Shown here: positions 42,730-54,414 of the stretch, piece after piece
Position numbering within the stretch: the first letter of the stretch is position 1
Layout: every line of letters begins with the position of its first letter
Source: Aquatica leii
Lineage: Eukaryota > Arthropoda > Insecta > Coleoptera > Lampyridae
Assembly: GCA_035610365.1 (NCBI GenBank)
Contig: CM069432.1
Location: forward strand, 189,581,027 to 189,645,026
Reading direction: 5' to 3'
DNA: 64,000 bases
Notes under the pieces: model-generated
The model's database searches: none
Seen by the model: the letters and a program-made list of their open reading frames with translations, nothing else
What the model was told of the DNA's origin: nothing
Program-made: the position numbers and the translations under genes

Positions 42730-42840
42730 GAAAAAAATAGTATAAAACATTCGTTGCAGAAGGCTATTCAAACACAAACCTAAATGCGTGTTTGAATAAT
42801 TAGCCTTCTGCAACTTATATTTTAATATACTATTTTCTAC
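42730..42840. repeat. Foldback palindrome (GTTGCAGAAGGCTATTCAAACAC arms)
   Basis: The inner arms around GCAGAAGGCT and AGCCTTCTGC pair almost perfectly, with a loop of about 12 bases. Outer arms GAAAAAAATAGTATA and TATACTATTTTC extend it. Confidence 0.8.
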
Positions 42841-43129
42841 GACGCTATATTAAAGACGTCAATTTCACACAATTAAGTAGAGATTAAATTTGACAATTAC
42901 ATTCATCTGTCAAAAACCTGTGCGATATTATAACGCACAGTTATAAAGTAATAGATTGCTTTTATCAAGTATGCTACTATTTTGTTTAGCTGAAATAAGT
43001 GCTCAAAAACGTCAAAATTTTTTTGCGAAATTGTGACCTATAAACTAGTTTTCGTAAGTTAATAACACTTCCCGTGCGTTTTTATGTTATATTAATATTG
43101 GCTTCGTAAAAAACGGTGGATGTACTCCA

Positions 43130-43892
43130 TCAGAAGTATGTGAAGCCGCAAAAAATAATTTCCTAAACCTATTACCACATAAATTAAGGGGCAAATACAG
43201 TTTCCTACAAACAATTTATAGACTGGCAAAACAAAAAAAGAATAAAATCGTCTTTTTCTAAAAATGTACTGATAGCTTACATTGAATAATTATCTCAAAA
43301 ACTCAAATCCAGTTCTTTGTAAACGCAGTATTTTATGCTTCGAAGTACACTTGGTGTTCATCATGACGTTGATATAACAAAATACTTGAAAGTAAAAGCA
43401 CTCTGGAAGCTTTACTCAGACGACTACAAACCGAAAAGGTCAAAAACTTTAACATCAGAGGAAATTAATCGATTTATCCGCGAAGCTCCAGACGACAAAT
43501 AACTTTTTACCAAAATCGCATTGATTGTTGGTGGAACTGACACATGCCACAAACAGAAATTACAACAGCTAACAATTAATGATATTAAACATCTAAGATC
43601 CGCTTTGATTAAAATACCAAACAGTAACGCAAAAAAACCGCGCTCCTTCACAATTTACGGTACATTTTACAATATTTTTCAGAAATATGCGGCGCTTAGA
43701 CCACCAAATATAAAAGAGTTTCGTTTCTTTTTAAATTACAAAAATCAAGAATGCACAAGACAACTGGTAGGTGTAAACAAACTTGGCAGCATTCTTAAAC
43801 AAATAGCCATTTATTTAAATCTTCAAAATCCGGAACTATACACAAGACATTGTTTTCGTCGGTTAAACGCAATGGTGAACATGAATTGTACC
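43130..43892 (+). pseudogene. Crypton tyrosine recombinase, main part
   Basis: The order of conserved blocks matches insect Crypton-type tyrosine recombinases: an N-terminal core-binding region (LLPHKLRGKYSFLQTIY, LRSTLGVHHDVDITKYL), KSKTL-type KRSKTLTSEEINRFI, EAPDDK, then KLQQLTINDIK and FTIYGTFYNIFQKYAALRPP, FFLNYKNQECTRQLVGVNKLG and LYTRHCFRR. The first catalytic Arg (family GxCRRDEL) is replaced in DTCHKQKL. The HxxR pair of HCFRR is kept. A TAA at 43499 and stops near 43259-43320 break it. The last part lies beyond an insertion, at 44806. Confidence 0.85.
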
Positions 43893-44805
43893 TTTTAGTA
43901 GTATAGGTTCCAGTTCCGATTCTGGTACCACAGTAGTCGAAAATATGGGTACCGATTCCAGTTCTGGTTCTACACATTTTAAAATAGGGATTCCAATTTC
44001 GGTTCCAGGGTTTTTAAGTTCTATAAAGGTTCTAAAAAGTTCCATAAAAAATGTTAATATGGCAATTATTCTGTAGAAATTTGTTTAATTGTATTATGTT
44101 ATTAATGCATATATAATTAAATGCTTACTTCCACTGTATCAACTAGTTATTATTATAGAAACATGTTTTTGTTTTAAAATAACAAATCTTTAATGTTTTG
44201 CTGCTTCTTATTTGCAGCATCATCCTCATCATTTATGACTTTCCGTTTGGATGTACCTGACATACTAGAAACTCAAACTTCATTAAATTCCGAAGATGAA
44301 ATGCTTCTGTTTTTATAAACAAGTACTTACGTAAATAAATTTTGAGTGCCATATTTTACTTACAATTTATTATTTTCAAACAGATAATTTGCTTTTGCAA
44401 CTGATCTTGATCTCTAATACAGGTTTGCTGAAATATTTGATCTTAACGGATCTAGGATAATCTTTAGTCCAAAAAATAAGTGTATGTATGATTTTAGCAA
44501 AACTCTTTACATTGCGGTTTACTCGCTGCTGTACAATATTATAATTTTTTTAAAGTATACATTTATTTTTGTTTTATTTTGATTTCTTTTTTCAATGCAG
44601 ATAGGTCGTTTTATCATTTTATTTCAATACATTCAAAACCGAAATCTGGAACCGAAAAATAACGATTCTTCTATTACAATATATAGGTTCCAATTCCAGT
44701 TTCGATTCCAAACTAAATTAAAATATAAGTTCCGATTCCAGTTTCGATTCCACTGTAGTCAATCGATTCTGATTCTGATTCCAGTTCTTTTTGATTTCGG
44801 TCTTA
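43893..44805. mobile_element. Insertion in the Crypton with GATTCC/GGTTCC repeat flanks
   Basis: The Crypton frame is split at this point and resumes at 44806. Both ends of the block consist of irregular repeats of GGTTCCAGTTCCGATTC-like units (43900-44045 and 44635-44795), each with a CCACWGTAGTC. The middle is AT-rich and holds a 29-residue minus-strand frame. No target duplication was found because the Crypton has lost some residues at the join. Family unknown. Confidence 0.55.
44174..44263 (-). CDS. Short basic frame MSGTSKRK..., possible first exon
   Basis: 29 residues, MSGTSKRKVINDEDDAANKK and a short tail. The charged start is typical of transposase N-termini and nuclear signals. It could be exon 1 of the inserted element's gene; no continuing exon was recognised. 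Confidence 0.25.
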   Translation of the reverse strand: MSGTSKRKVINDEDDAANKKQQNIKDLLF

Positions 44806-44930
44806 TCCTTTATGATGAATGGAAATCTATTGCAGTCGCCGAAGAATATATTGACGAATCAGTTCACAATAAAATTGCAGATAAAATTTTAAGTGCGTTT
44901 ACTGATTCATCATCATCAAACCAAAAATAA
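44806..44930 (+). pseudogene. Crypton tyrosine recombinase, C-terminal end
   Basis: DEWKSIAVAEEYIDESVHNK corresponds to the final GGWKSxxVAExYIxDS block, with the nucleophilic Tyr kept in EEYID. The preceding HGG is altered to YDE, so the second catalytic His is missing. It ends at TAA after a serine-rich tail. Confidence 0.8.
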
Positions 44931-45940
44931 TATATTCCTTGCCTTCAGATTCTAATATCATTAATATCAATATCAGACAGTGACATACTCTCAACTCCAA
45001 TTCTTTAAAAACCCCCACTTTCAATAATTGTCGATTTAATAATCTGACTATTAACTTTAACGATTATAAAAAATAAATATTTTTAAAATACATAAGTTAC
45101 TGTTTTCAGTGTCGTAGAAAAAATACTGTACATAACTCGCTGGAAAGTGTCAATCGTTTGCTCGTGAGATTTCCGAAATTCTCACTAGCACGATTTCACT
45201 CACTTTTTATGCTCGTTATGTAATTCACTATTGAAAAAATAATTTCTAATTTACCTTAGATCACATTCTTTATTAACAATTTACCTTATCATCATGAAAA
45301 TGTAAATCAATTCTCAATATCTGTTCCAAGAATACTTGCGTACAAAAATATATTTAAATCCCAAATATAAAAGATAACAAATTGATACAATGTTAAATGA
45401 TGCAGAGCACTAGGTTGCCCATTACCTCCTTAATACTAAGACTTGAAGCTTCTTGAACTTTTGTGAGCTTACTATGAAACAATGTCTAGCTGAAAAAGCG
45501 TTCCTTTTAGTTTCGGTTATGTTACGAAATTGTGTTGTATTTTTTTAAAACTACCGTAGAACAATAAACCAACTTCAACCACGTGAAAAAATTTAAACAA
45601 AAATTTTGTCGATAAACTAATAAACAGTTTAAATAAAGAGAACAAAGTATACAGTGCCAAAACAGACAATTTTTTAACTAACTTATTATGGTTGCTATAT
45701 ATTCTTATAGAGGCAACAAACGATAGTCAAGATCATATAAATTGAACAAGGCGCAAAATATTTTTTCAATATTTATTCTAATACTTACTTATTTTGTGGG
45801 TTTAACTTTTTAACAAAAACCAATTACACTTTTTTAAATCTTTTGAAAGTATAAAGCATTGTTATGTAGCATAAAACAAATACAAAAGTTTGTGATAAAC
45901 ATGTGTTCAGATCTGTTCCTTCAGAATCGAAACAAAAGGT
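44931..45940. other. AT-rich non-coding stretch
   Basis: No supported feature. Confidence 0.4.
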
Positions 45941-47168
45941 TGTTACAAGTTTTTGCTGGTTACGAACCTGCACGGCCAACTCTCAACAGTCGGAGAGAGG
46001 GGTAGGTTTTCTAGACAATAATGAAAAGATAATTAAGGGCGCCAGAGCCTATCCAAAGTCAGTTCTGCTTGCTCACCACAGAATGGTAATAAACTTGTAA
46101 CTAGATGTTAAGTTCGTAACTGCTGAAAGAAACGAATAAAAGAGAAAAACTAAATCGTTAACAACAATTGCACTTTAATTACTCGATCAATTATATCTAT
46201 ATCTTATCTATCTACATATAGTCAAAGTTAAATAGCCACATTTAAGTAAATACTAGTGAGAATATACAACATCGAATCACAGTAGGATAGGCAACTTACA
46301 TGACATAAGTGCAGAACATGGCGACGAATAGTTCACAGTAAATATCGTTTACATAATTAGTAATATGGCATTAACGACAATAAGGCAAAAGAATTAGTAT
46401 AGCATTAACATTAAATTATCACAATAAGTAAGCATAAACAGCATACGTAGTATAAGCAAATTCACTAACTAATGATATTACAATTACGATAATCAGTACG
46501 AAGTTATGATTATTGTAAGTTTCGTGAGTAACCTCGTTGACGACGAAAGAAAATTTATAAAAAAACACTTACCACCAAGTACAGGCGTTCCTTTTGTGTG
46601 GAGGAAGTACTTCCTGCTACACCTATCCTGTAAGAAATTTTAAACACAATCCGTGTCAATCTAATAGCTCACGAAATCCAAATCTACAAAGTCATTACTT
46701 AAATTTTAAAATGTACACATAACACAAACCGAACGTCGGATGCTGTTATACCCTTTTTCTATGCTTTAATTAATTCCAACAGTAGGCCTTATAAATATTT
46801 AAAATCGTTCCAACGCATTCGTCGAGGGTTATCTCTCGTCTTTCGGTATCGGATAGAATTCATGGGCTGGATGGTGGTAAGAATAGCCGGTGACGATATA
46901 AACACCCCACGATCGCAACGAAATCGCAAACTTTCCCTGATGGGCTTTAAATTATAGCCAGAATGCCCTTATATATTAGGTGACACATGGCGGCTAACCA
47001 AAAAGACATAAAAATTACTTTTAATTACAGAAAGAAATAAAATCACTTACGCTGCGGGAGTAAATTAGTTAATTAAGGAAACTACATAATTTCCATCGTG
47101 TCCCTAACACGTGGATGAATTTAGAGAACGAACTTTCACTCACGCAGCCCTAGATATTACCCGTTACA
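45941..47168 (-). mobile_element. Possible solo LTR, 1.23 kb
   Basis: The block starts TGTTACAAG and ends CCCGTTACA on the plus strand, so both strands have the TG...CA form. It is richer in G+C than its flanks, especially at 46580-47270. On the minus strand it has TATATAAGG and later AATAAA-like signals in LTR order. Flanks AGGT and ATGT differ at one base, a weak 4-bp duplication. No partner LTR or coding body was found. Confidence 0.4.
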
Positions 47169-47269
47169 ATGTTAGAGTCAAAATGTCGGAGAAGACACCG
47201 GATGTCGTTTGCGCAATACAAAGTGACCAACGAACCCGATAGATGGCGTCAAGAAATATCAAAAGCAAT

Positions 47270-49400
47270 TTTTAATTAAGTTGATATACAGGGTACTACA
47301 TTATTTAAATTTATGTACGTAACAAGGTGATCAAGACCAAACTAGACTAGATGGACTATACCGTTACGTTATATAAAATACTTGAATTTATACCTAAACA
47401 TTTTGTACTTTTTTGCACTGCAAAAATCATAATTGCAGTAAAGGCATTGTACATTGCTGGACTGTCTGTGTTTACTCAGAGACCCTTAATCATTAATGTG
47501 TAATCAAATTATGCTCCATGCAAATGGTGCACTCTGCTTAATAGAATCACATTGGGATTTGGAATTTTTGATAACAATAACCAAATGATAACAAAATTTG
47601 ATATTCGAAAAAAAACCAATAGTAACCAATAAAGGAGTAAATATTAACAGGCTGTTAATTTAGAAGGTAAATATGAAAATTAGGAACCTGTTGAATTAAA
47701 TAGTCTCACAATTTTGGTAACACTGTGAAGTAAAGAAAAATGAAAAATAATGTTTAATTCACTGTTCTATGATTTACACATTTTTTCTTAGTAATTTGTT
47801 GAAACAAAAATAAAAATAAATACAATATAATGTTAGTAAAGTACTTAAATTAACTTGTTATTTTAAACATTGCACATTTTTTCCAATTACACTAAAAATA
47901 CATATCATTCTTACAATGTTGGTAAAAACTGATCTATGTAAAGTAAATCTAAAATTGTGCTGACTACCATCAGACTATCACTTAAGTGTTTCTTCAGATC
48001 CGTTACCACATTTTAATAATAATTTGTGGCAGTTAAAATAACAAATCTATCCACGATTTGAAAATTAGCTAACCGTATGCTTGGAAAATGTTTTAGCATA
48101 GTTTTTTTCAGTGTATTGCAAACATCTAAATATACATCGTGCTTGTTTTGCTGCTGTAATTGTTACTGTTTCGTATTCATATTGTCGGCGTAATTTAATA
48201 TCTATGCAATTAATATTTAGTCCAGTGTAAAATTCTTATTTATAATCTGTATATATATCTATAATCGAAAGTTGACCAACCGCATTTTCTTACTAACCAT
48301 TCTTGAAAACAGTGAGTTGATTTAATATACTTTTTTCTCTGTTTTTGTTTTATTGCAGCATGAAAAATCTTGTTTTACGGTATTTTTAAAGAATAATAAA
48401 ATGTTTATTACTTTTTTTAATCTAAAATAAAATAATTAAAACAAAAATTTATTATTACATGATTCAATTGGTTTTAAGTTTTAATCACGTGTTGAACAGC
48501 ATTCCAAAAAGTATAATACCTACGTTCTATGTGTAAGTAAGTAGTAATTTAAAAATATTTTCATAATTAATATTATTGTATAATTTTTTAATCGCGTAGG
48601 TTTAGAATGCACTTGGCAGCATTCTGAAACAAAGTAAAATTGTTTAAAGCCTAGGTAAAAGCGGTGAAATTCCAGTTTAAAGTTACAATCCTTTTATGTT
48701 TTACCAATAATTTAGATATCAGCAATTATATAAAATAATACTCAAAGTACAATTTGATTTCACTAATTACTTACATGCCGAAAGTCTTAATAATCGCATA
48801 CTTAATGTTTATATACAATTTTTAGGTTAATTAATTTTAGTTTTAGATGTATAAATAATTGATACAGGATTTTTCACTATCTCAAATTAGTTTTTTTTTG
48901 AACTGGTAATTAAGTTTAAAAACAGTTGCTGTTTTGAAGAAACAATAATTTTATACTAACGGTAGTAAATTTGGTAAATAACTTTCGTGTACTATAACAA
49001 TACCTGTTTGTGTATTACAATTATAAATATGCAATAAAGTTTTGTTATTGTTCGCAAACATCTGAATAGAAGTTGTGGGTTTCTATGTATAATTTATACT
49101 TAAAAATTAATGAAATTGTTTCAATGCGTACATGAATATGCAAATTTGTTGCTGTTATCATGAGTCATATACATATATATCAAATGAAATGTTTCATTGA
49201 TTTTGTGTGGCGTATTGATCTAAATATTCTACTAAAAGTTTTTTTTTAATTTTCCGCTTTATTTCTCAAACTTTTAACAACTATAATAAAATACATTATT
49301 AGTTAAATCGTGTATACGCTTTAACCCATCATATAAGTTGCATTGTACCAAAAATAAACGTTAAAACACATTTTCATTAAACATTTAATAGCCTAAAAAA
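47270..49400. other. AT-rich non-coding stretch
   Basis: Only a GATATACAGGGTACTACAT motif at about 47281, like transposon ends of the ACAGGGTGTTT type, was noted. Confidence 0.4.
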
Positions 49401-49404
49401 TTAA

Positions 49405-49590
49405 TTTTTGCGCCATTTTTGAAGTTGCAGCATGTGCCTGCGCAAAGTGGTCCGATTTTTTAACCACAGATTATTAGTGATTGAAATTTTTGTTTTGTGT
49501 ACTACAAATAATTTTGGTTATTCAAATAAATCAAATAAAGCTTTGCGGTTATTCATTTTAAAAAGAACCTTACAGTAATCAGAAGTCGCA
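49405..49590 (+). repeat. 5' LTR remnant of gypsy
   Basis: Shares a 56-base imperfect tract with 55082-55140; contains AATAAA-type signals near 49525. Outer limit not determined. Confidence 0.5.
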
Positions 49591-49621
49591 TATACCAAAT
49601 TTACCGATTATATTACGCAGC

Positions 49622-50300
49622 ATGTTGAACGAGAATCAGGAAGATACGTGGAATACTACGTTAGACGACGTTATTCAGGTAACGATTAGGGCTATAATGA
49701 ATCATCAAAAGCAAACGAATACAAGAGGTAACGACGTGGAATCTGTGACAGATGTGTCTACGATACCGCCTTATAAGACAAGTAAAATTGCCGCTTTATT
49801 ACCGAAATTTAGCGCGCATGACGATGACGTAAAGGGATGGGTTCAACGAAAAATTGTACAAGCAACGTATGGCCTACCCGACGCTGTAATGCATTTAATT
49901 TGAGTCGAAAAATTAACAAAGCAGGCGAAGGCTTGGTACCACAGTAAAGTTGACCACGTTACGATAGGTTGGAGTGAGTTAAAATTTTAATCGATATCCA
50001 TGTTTGATCGTCGCCCTAATAAAGTTTTGTTAAATAGAAAAATAGAAAAAAGACAATGGGAAAAGAACGAGAATTTCTCAAATTACTTGACAAAAAATAA
50101 TTATGTATGTTATGCAACCAACTTGGAACCGAAAAAAGTGATATTATTCATTATGTTATTGATGATTTCCACAATAGTGTTCTTCAGAGACAAGCAAGTA
50201 TGCAAGGGTTTAAAACATTAGCTGATTTACTGCATACAATGAAAGCGGTCACAAACAAAGATCGGGGATTTACTACGATTTCTCAAAGGCAAATATAAAA
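49622..50300 (+). pseudogene. Gypsy gag
   Basis: Starts MLNENQEDTWNTTLDDVIQV. ALLPKFSAHDDDVKGWVQR is the usual PxFxGxxxxxxxWL gag block. After a stop at 49901 come KAWYHSKVDHVTI and MFDRRPNKVLLNRKIEKRQW with NFSNYLTK, the conserved gag centre (family MFDxRPSKxxLRRxFExRxW). Another shift at about 50100 leads to the part ending QASMQGFKT. No zinc knuckle was recognised. Confidence 0.75.
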
Positions 50301-50439
50301 CATCCAATTAGAGCTTCACAAGTTACAAATCAAAATGCTAACGTTTACTCAGAGATTATCTACGACGCAAGCAAGTTGGTCCCGCAAACTCCACAACACA
50401 CTGTGGGCCCGCCAACTACAGCAATGTCAATCCTCTAAC

Positions 50440-51446
50440 TGACGAAAAACCCACGAGCATAACTGCAATATTAGATTCAGGTAGTCTAGGTTCATATATC
50501 AGTTCTAATTCAATTTTTATTGATAAGTGCTAACCATTTGAAGAAAAGCAGGAGTTTCTTGGTATGAACAACAGTAAAATAAATATTTAAGGCATATATA
50601 AACCTTCTGTCTTAATTAACTCTGTCAATTTAGAAATATTATTTTATGTAATCTCTAATAAAAGAGCTATGTTCAAATCGAACGTGCAGAAAATTCAGAT
50701 TTCGTAGAAAATGAAGTTCTACAAATTAATACTTTAAATTATATTACAGAAAAGGCTTTTTTTAAGAACCGTTAGAACGTTGGTTGGGAATTGAGCAGAT
50801 AGTTAGAACCTATTACTCAAATGCAAATAACAATTTCAGTGAAAAACGATCATACATCATTCTATTTTTCTTCGCGTAGGCTTTCAGATAAGCTCAAAGA
50901 AGATTCCATTTTAAAAGATTTGTTAAGTCATAACATTCGCAAAAGTCGATCTCAATACAGTTCACTAATTGTTTTAGTTAAAAAAAGAAATGACAATGTT
51001 CAATTATGCGTTGACTACATAGAATTAAATTCTATTAAATTGCGTGATAACTTCTCTCTACGACTTATTGACGAGTATATTGATGGATTAAAATATACGT
51101 TTTATTTTTCCACTCTAGATTTAAAAGATGTTTGTCATCATATTTTTATGCATAAAGATCGTATAACATTAACAAGTTTTGTTGCTAGTTTAGGCCAATA
51201 TGAATACTTTAAGATGCCATTCGATTTCAAAAATGCTCTACCAATGTTTATACGATTTATTAACACTGCATAAGGAATTGATTGGTGCAAATAAAGTTAG
51301 CATTTATGTTGACGTTATTCTGATTGCAACTGAAACGATTAGACAAACTGAACGAAGTTTATAAAGTTCTAGTGAGAAATTTACTCACTTTAAGGTTAGA
51401 TAAATCTAAGTTTGTTTAACAACAAATAGATTACTTAGGATACTTA
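50440..51446 (+). pseudogene. Gypsy protease and reverse transcriptase, 5' part
   Basis: The protease motif AILDSGSLGSYIS is at about 50470. The RT frame at 50821-51273 shows SRSQYSSLIVLVKKRN, VDYIELNSI, LRDNFSLRLIDEYID, FSTLDLKDV and YEYFKMPF. After a frame change the active site is IYVDVIL at about 51305, where the second Asp of YVDD is Val, so it is inactive. DKSKF and YLGYL follow up to the Harbinger boundary. Confidence 0.85.
51444..51446 (+). repeat. Harbinger target duplication TTA, left copy
   Basis: Repeated at 54032-54034. Confidence 0.9.
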
Positions 51447-51680
51447 GGGCCGCTTTTACAAAGCTCAGACAAATCATAGTATAACTATCTGAGGTATAAA
51501 ATTATACTGGTACTTATACCATGGTTCGCTTTTACAAACCATTTTGTTTTGTGAGATAACTATTCCAATAAATATGTTAAAATTATTAAGTTGGTATAGC
51601 ATTTTAATCAAAAAATTGTCATTTTTTGTCAAATACAAAGTTAGTAGGGGTACAAGTAATTTATTTAAGTGCTAGAGAAA

Positions 51681-52805
51681 ATGTTTAATGCAATTAACCT
51701 ATTTGATTCGGATAGTGATGAAGAAATGAAGAATGAGAGCTTCAAAAAGAATAAGAGCAAGGTTAAAAAAACTACAATTTCCTCAACATATATTAATATG
51801 TTATTAGGGATTAACTATTTAAATGAGTTAAACGAAAGTTAGTTTATAAGACGGTTTCGTCTAAGTAAAGCAACATTACAAACATTATTAAACCAAATAC
51901 AAAAGCACATAAAACCAGCCACTAATAGAAGTAATTCAATAGATTCGCAAACAAAGCTACTGTTATGTTTGAGGTTTTATGCAACGGGTTCAATGTTACT
52001 TGTTGTAGGAGACTTTTTGGGAGTCAGTGAATCTGCTGCGTGTGTTATTACACATGATGTAACAGAAGTAATATCAAACTTACGACCTGTATATGTAAAA
52101 TTGCCAACTACTGCAGAGGAAATAATGGATATACAATTAAAATTTTATAGAATTTCCCGTTTTCCAAAAGTAATTGGTGCTATAGGTTGCACTTACGTAG
52201 AAATACAATCACCAGGAGGCCCGGATGCAGAATATTATAGAAATAGAAAAGGGTGGTTTTCATGGAATGTACAGACAGTTTGTGATTCTGATTTACGTAT
52301 ACGGGATATAGTAGCCAGGTGGCCTGGTTCAACACATGACCAAACTATATTCAATAATTCTGCACTCAAAAGAAAATTATCAGAAGGCATTTTTGGCGAT
52401 GCATTAATTGTTGGAGATAGCGGTTATGGTGTTACTTCTTATTTAATGACTCCATTAGCGAACCCATCTTTACCCGAAGAAGTTCTGTATAATGAGTCGC
52501 AAATCAGAACTAGAAATTGTGTCGAACGTAGCTATGGTGTATGGAAAAGGAGGTTTCCTATACTATCTCTATGTATGAGGGTATCTCTTCAAAACTCCCA
52601 AAATATTATTATAGCTACTGCGGTTCTCCATAATATGGCAATTGATGCAAATAATGAATTGCCTCAAGAAGATCCTGAAATTATTGCTATCATTCGGGAT
52701 AACGAAAACAGGAGGTTGCTAGAAGTACCAGAACCACACAGAAATCAACTAAACAATGAAAGGCGGTTAAGTTTGATTAGAGATTATTTTAGAAATTTAT
52801 TATAA
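51681..52805 (+). pseudogene. HARBI1-like Harbinger transposase, one stop and lost catalytic Asp
   Basis: Reading from ATG 51681 (MFNAINLFDSDSDEE) runs to a TAG at 51840 in the RFRLSK region, then is open to 52805. The DDE_4 core shows VIGAIGCTYVEIQSPGG, where family proteins have GAIDCTHV: the first catalytic Asp is Gly. The second block ARWPGSTHDQTIFNNS and the third, NCVERSYGVWKRRFPIL, are kept, as is VGDSGYG. The start was chosen because the frame is open and acidic up to the stop. With a stop and a missing catalytic residue it cannot be active, yet the rest is well conserved. Confidence 0.92.
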
Positions 52806-52831
52806 TACATAATTTAAAAGCACATTTTTAA

Positions 52832-53787
52832 CTAATTTATTTTTGACAATTCGGCTTTTAATATTAGCATTTCTAACTCATGTTTTTCTTTCTCTCTCTG
52901 CATTTTTGCGTCATGTTCTTCTTGCATTAATTTCATTTGAAATTCAATAAAACCAATTTTCTTATTAGCAAGTTGCACGTATGTTTCCTTTTCATTACAT
53001 CTTTTCATTTTTTTTTGTCTATAGGGTGATAAGGTTTTTGGAGTGAATACTTCATTTAGTTTTAACGTACCACCATCTGAGATTATTTCGGATGGTGACG
53101 CTGGCATATTTAAAGCATGATGTTTTTCTTAGCGTAAATTTGTTGGATTCCATTCAGTCCAATTGCACTTCCGTTCTTCAGATATGTTGTTTTTATTAGT
53201 CATGACTGTTGATCCACTTGTAGTTGGTACTGCAGATATTTCACTGTGATTTGATTCATTATTAATAAATATATTTTGTGCATCAATTAAATTATCGCAA
53301 TCGCTGTCTTTTAAGCTTAAGATGCCGGTCCCGCTAACTCCTATAATTCCCATAACTCTTTCCCCAATTCTACCCATATAGTTTGGGTTGGCACTCCCAC
53401 CACCAGTCTGCTTTATACTCTTTTTTTCTTCTGAGTACGCTTTTCTTGTATTTTTTTTTAAGGATTCCCACTTGCTTTTCAAATTTTCTTTTGAGCGCCC
53501 TGACAACATTTCCATGTTAAATAATTGTGTTATTTCTTCCCAACAATCTTCTTTTTGTGTATTGCTTACACAATCGGTTTTCTTACATTCTGAAATTGAA
53601 ATATATGTTATAAAAAAGTACCTTGTATTGGTAACGCGTGTTTTTATTTTGAAAACTTTTATACATATTAATAATTTTAAAACTTACCTATTTTCTCTTG
53701 ATACTGCTCAACTAGGGACATTAATTTGTCCACTTCTCTAGTCGTGAAATTAACGGATCTTTTTCTTTTATTTAACAGATTGGACAT
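52832..53787 (-). pseudogene. Harbinger Myb/SANT-like DNA-binding protein
   Basis: Exon 1 (53688-53787) starts MSNLLNKRKRSVNFTTREVD. A 98-base GT-AG intron (53590-53687) joins in phase to ECKKTDCVS...CWEEITQLFN and LKSKWESLKKNTRK, the Myb/SANT-like domain (about residues 12-85). After an in-frame TAA at 53132-53134 the frame continues with PSEIISDGG and an acidic-basic coiled coil (KLMQEEHDAKMQREKEKHEL) to 52832. Such proteins help Harbinger transposases enter the nucleus and bind the element ends. It converges on the transposase with only 26 bases between stops. Confidence 0.85.
53590..53687 (-). other. 98-base intron in the Harbinger Myb gene
   Basis: Donor GTAAGT and acceptor TTTCAG on the minus strand; the splice joins the two Myb-domain halves in phase. 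Confidence 0.8.
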
Positions 53788-54031
53788 ATTTTAAATTGTT
53801 AATTTATAATATTGATATGTGACAGGTTTCACAATTTTAGCGGACCAATTAGAAGCGTTTATATTTTATACGGCTACTTATCTGACCCATTACCAAGGGT
53901 ATAAGATATTCGACGTTTATACTGACAGTTATTCTACCTGATATCTATCCGAGTTTTGTAAAAGCGATTTTCTCGGCTTATACTTGGAATAGCGTTATAC
54001 GTGGTTTAACTGTGCTTTGTAAAAGCGGCCC

Positions 54032-54414
54032 TTAGTCGACAAAACAGGTATACGGCCTAGTAAACGTAATATCTAGTCCATTCCGAATGCGTATAAATCA
54101 CTACATAGTTTCATTGATTTCGTTTCTTATATTTTAGACGCTTTGTTTATAATTTTGCTTTAATAGCTCGACCTCTGTATGATTTGTTAAAAAAATGAAA
54201 AAAAAAGAACCTTTTAGTTTTGATAAAGAGCACCTTGATAGTATGGAGCAATTACAGAATGCTCTAGTTTCTGTTTTGTTTACCCTATTTTCTACTTCAA
54301 CAAACGTGCTACACTTGCAGAATCAAAATGTCACAGCTTTCAGCTTGAAACAATACAATATTTTAAACTTTTATATGATAGTAGACATCGTTTTAATAAG
54401 CATTTAAAATAATT
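54032..54414 (+). pseudogene. Gypsy reverse transcriptase, 3' part and RNase H start
   Basis: Directly after the TTA the frame continues VDKTGIRPSKRNI, then a stop, a LHSFIDFVSY tract and KKKEPFSFDKEHLDSMEQLQ, which is the RT-RNase H connection of gypsy elements (FxFxxExxxAxxxLK). The next part is frame-shifted and lost. Confidence 0.75.

Larger units (their letters stand above)
51447..54031. mobile_element. Complete PIF/Harbinger element, 2585 bp
   Basis: Inverted termini GGGCCGCTTTTACAAAGC, TTA duplications, and the two expected convergent genes: a HARBI1-like transposase (plus) and a Myb/SANT protein (minus). Deleting it with one TTA rejoins the gypsy frame (YLGYL+VDKTGIRPSKRNI). CGCTTTTACAAA is repeated just inside each end (51527-51540, 53955-53966). 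Confidence 0.95.

Noticed and set aside
45903-46100. A 65-residue plus-strand frame as a gene
   Set aside because: It crosses the start of the possible solo LTR and has no domain.
53388-53741. A 117-residue plus-strand frame as a gene
   Set aside because: It is antisense to the Harbinger Myb exon and intron.
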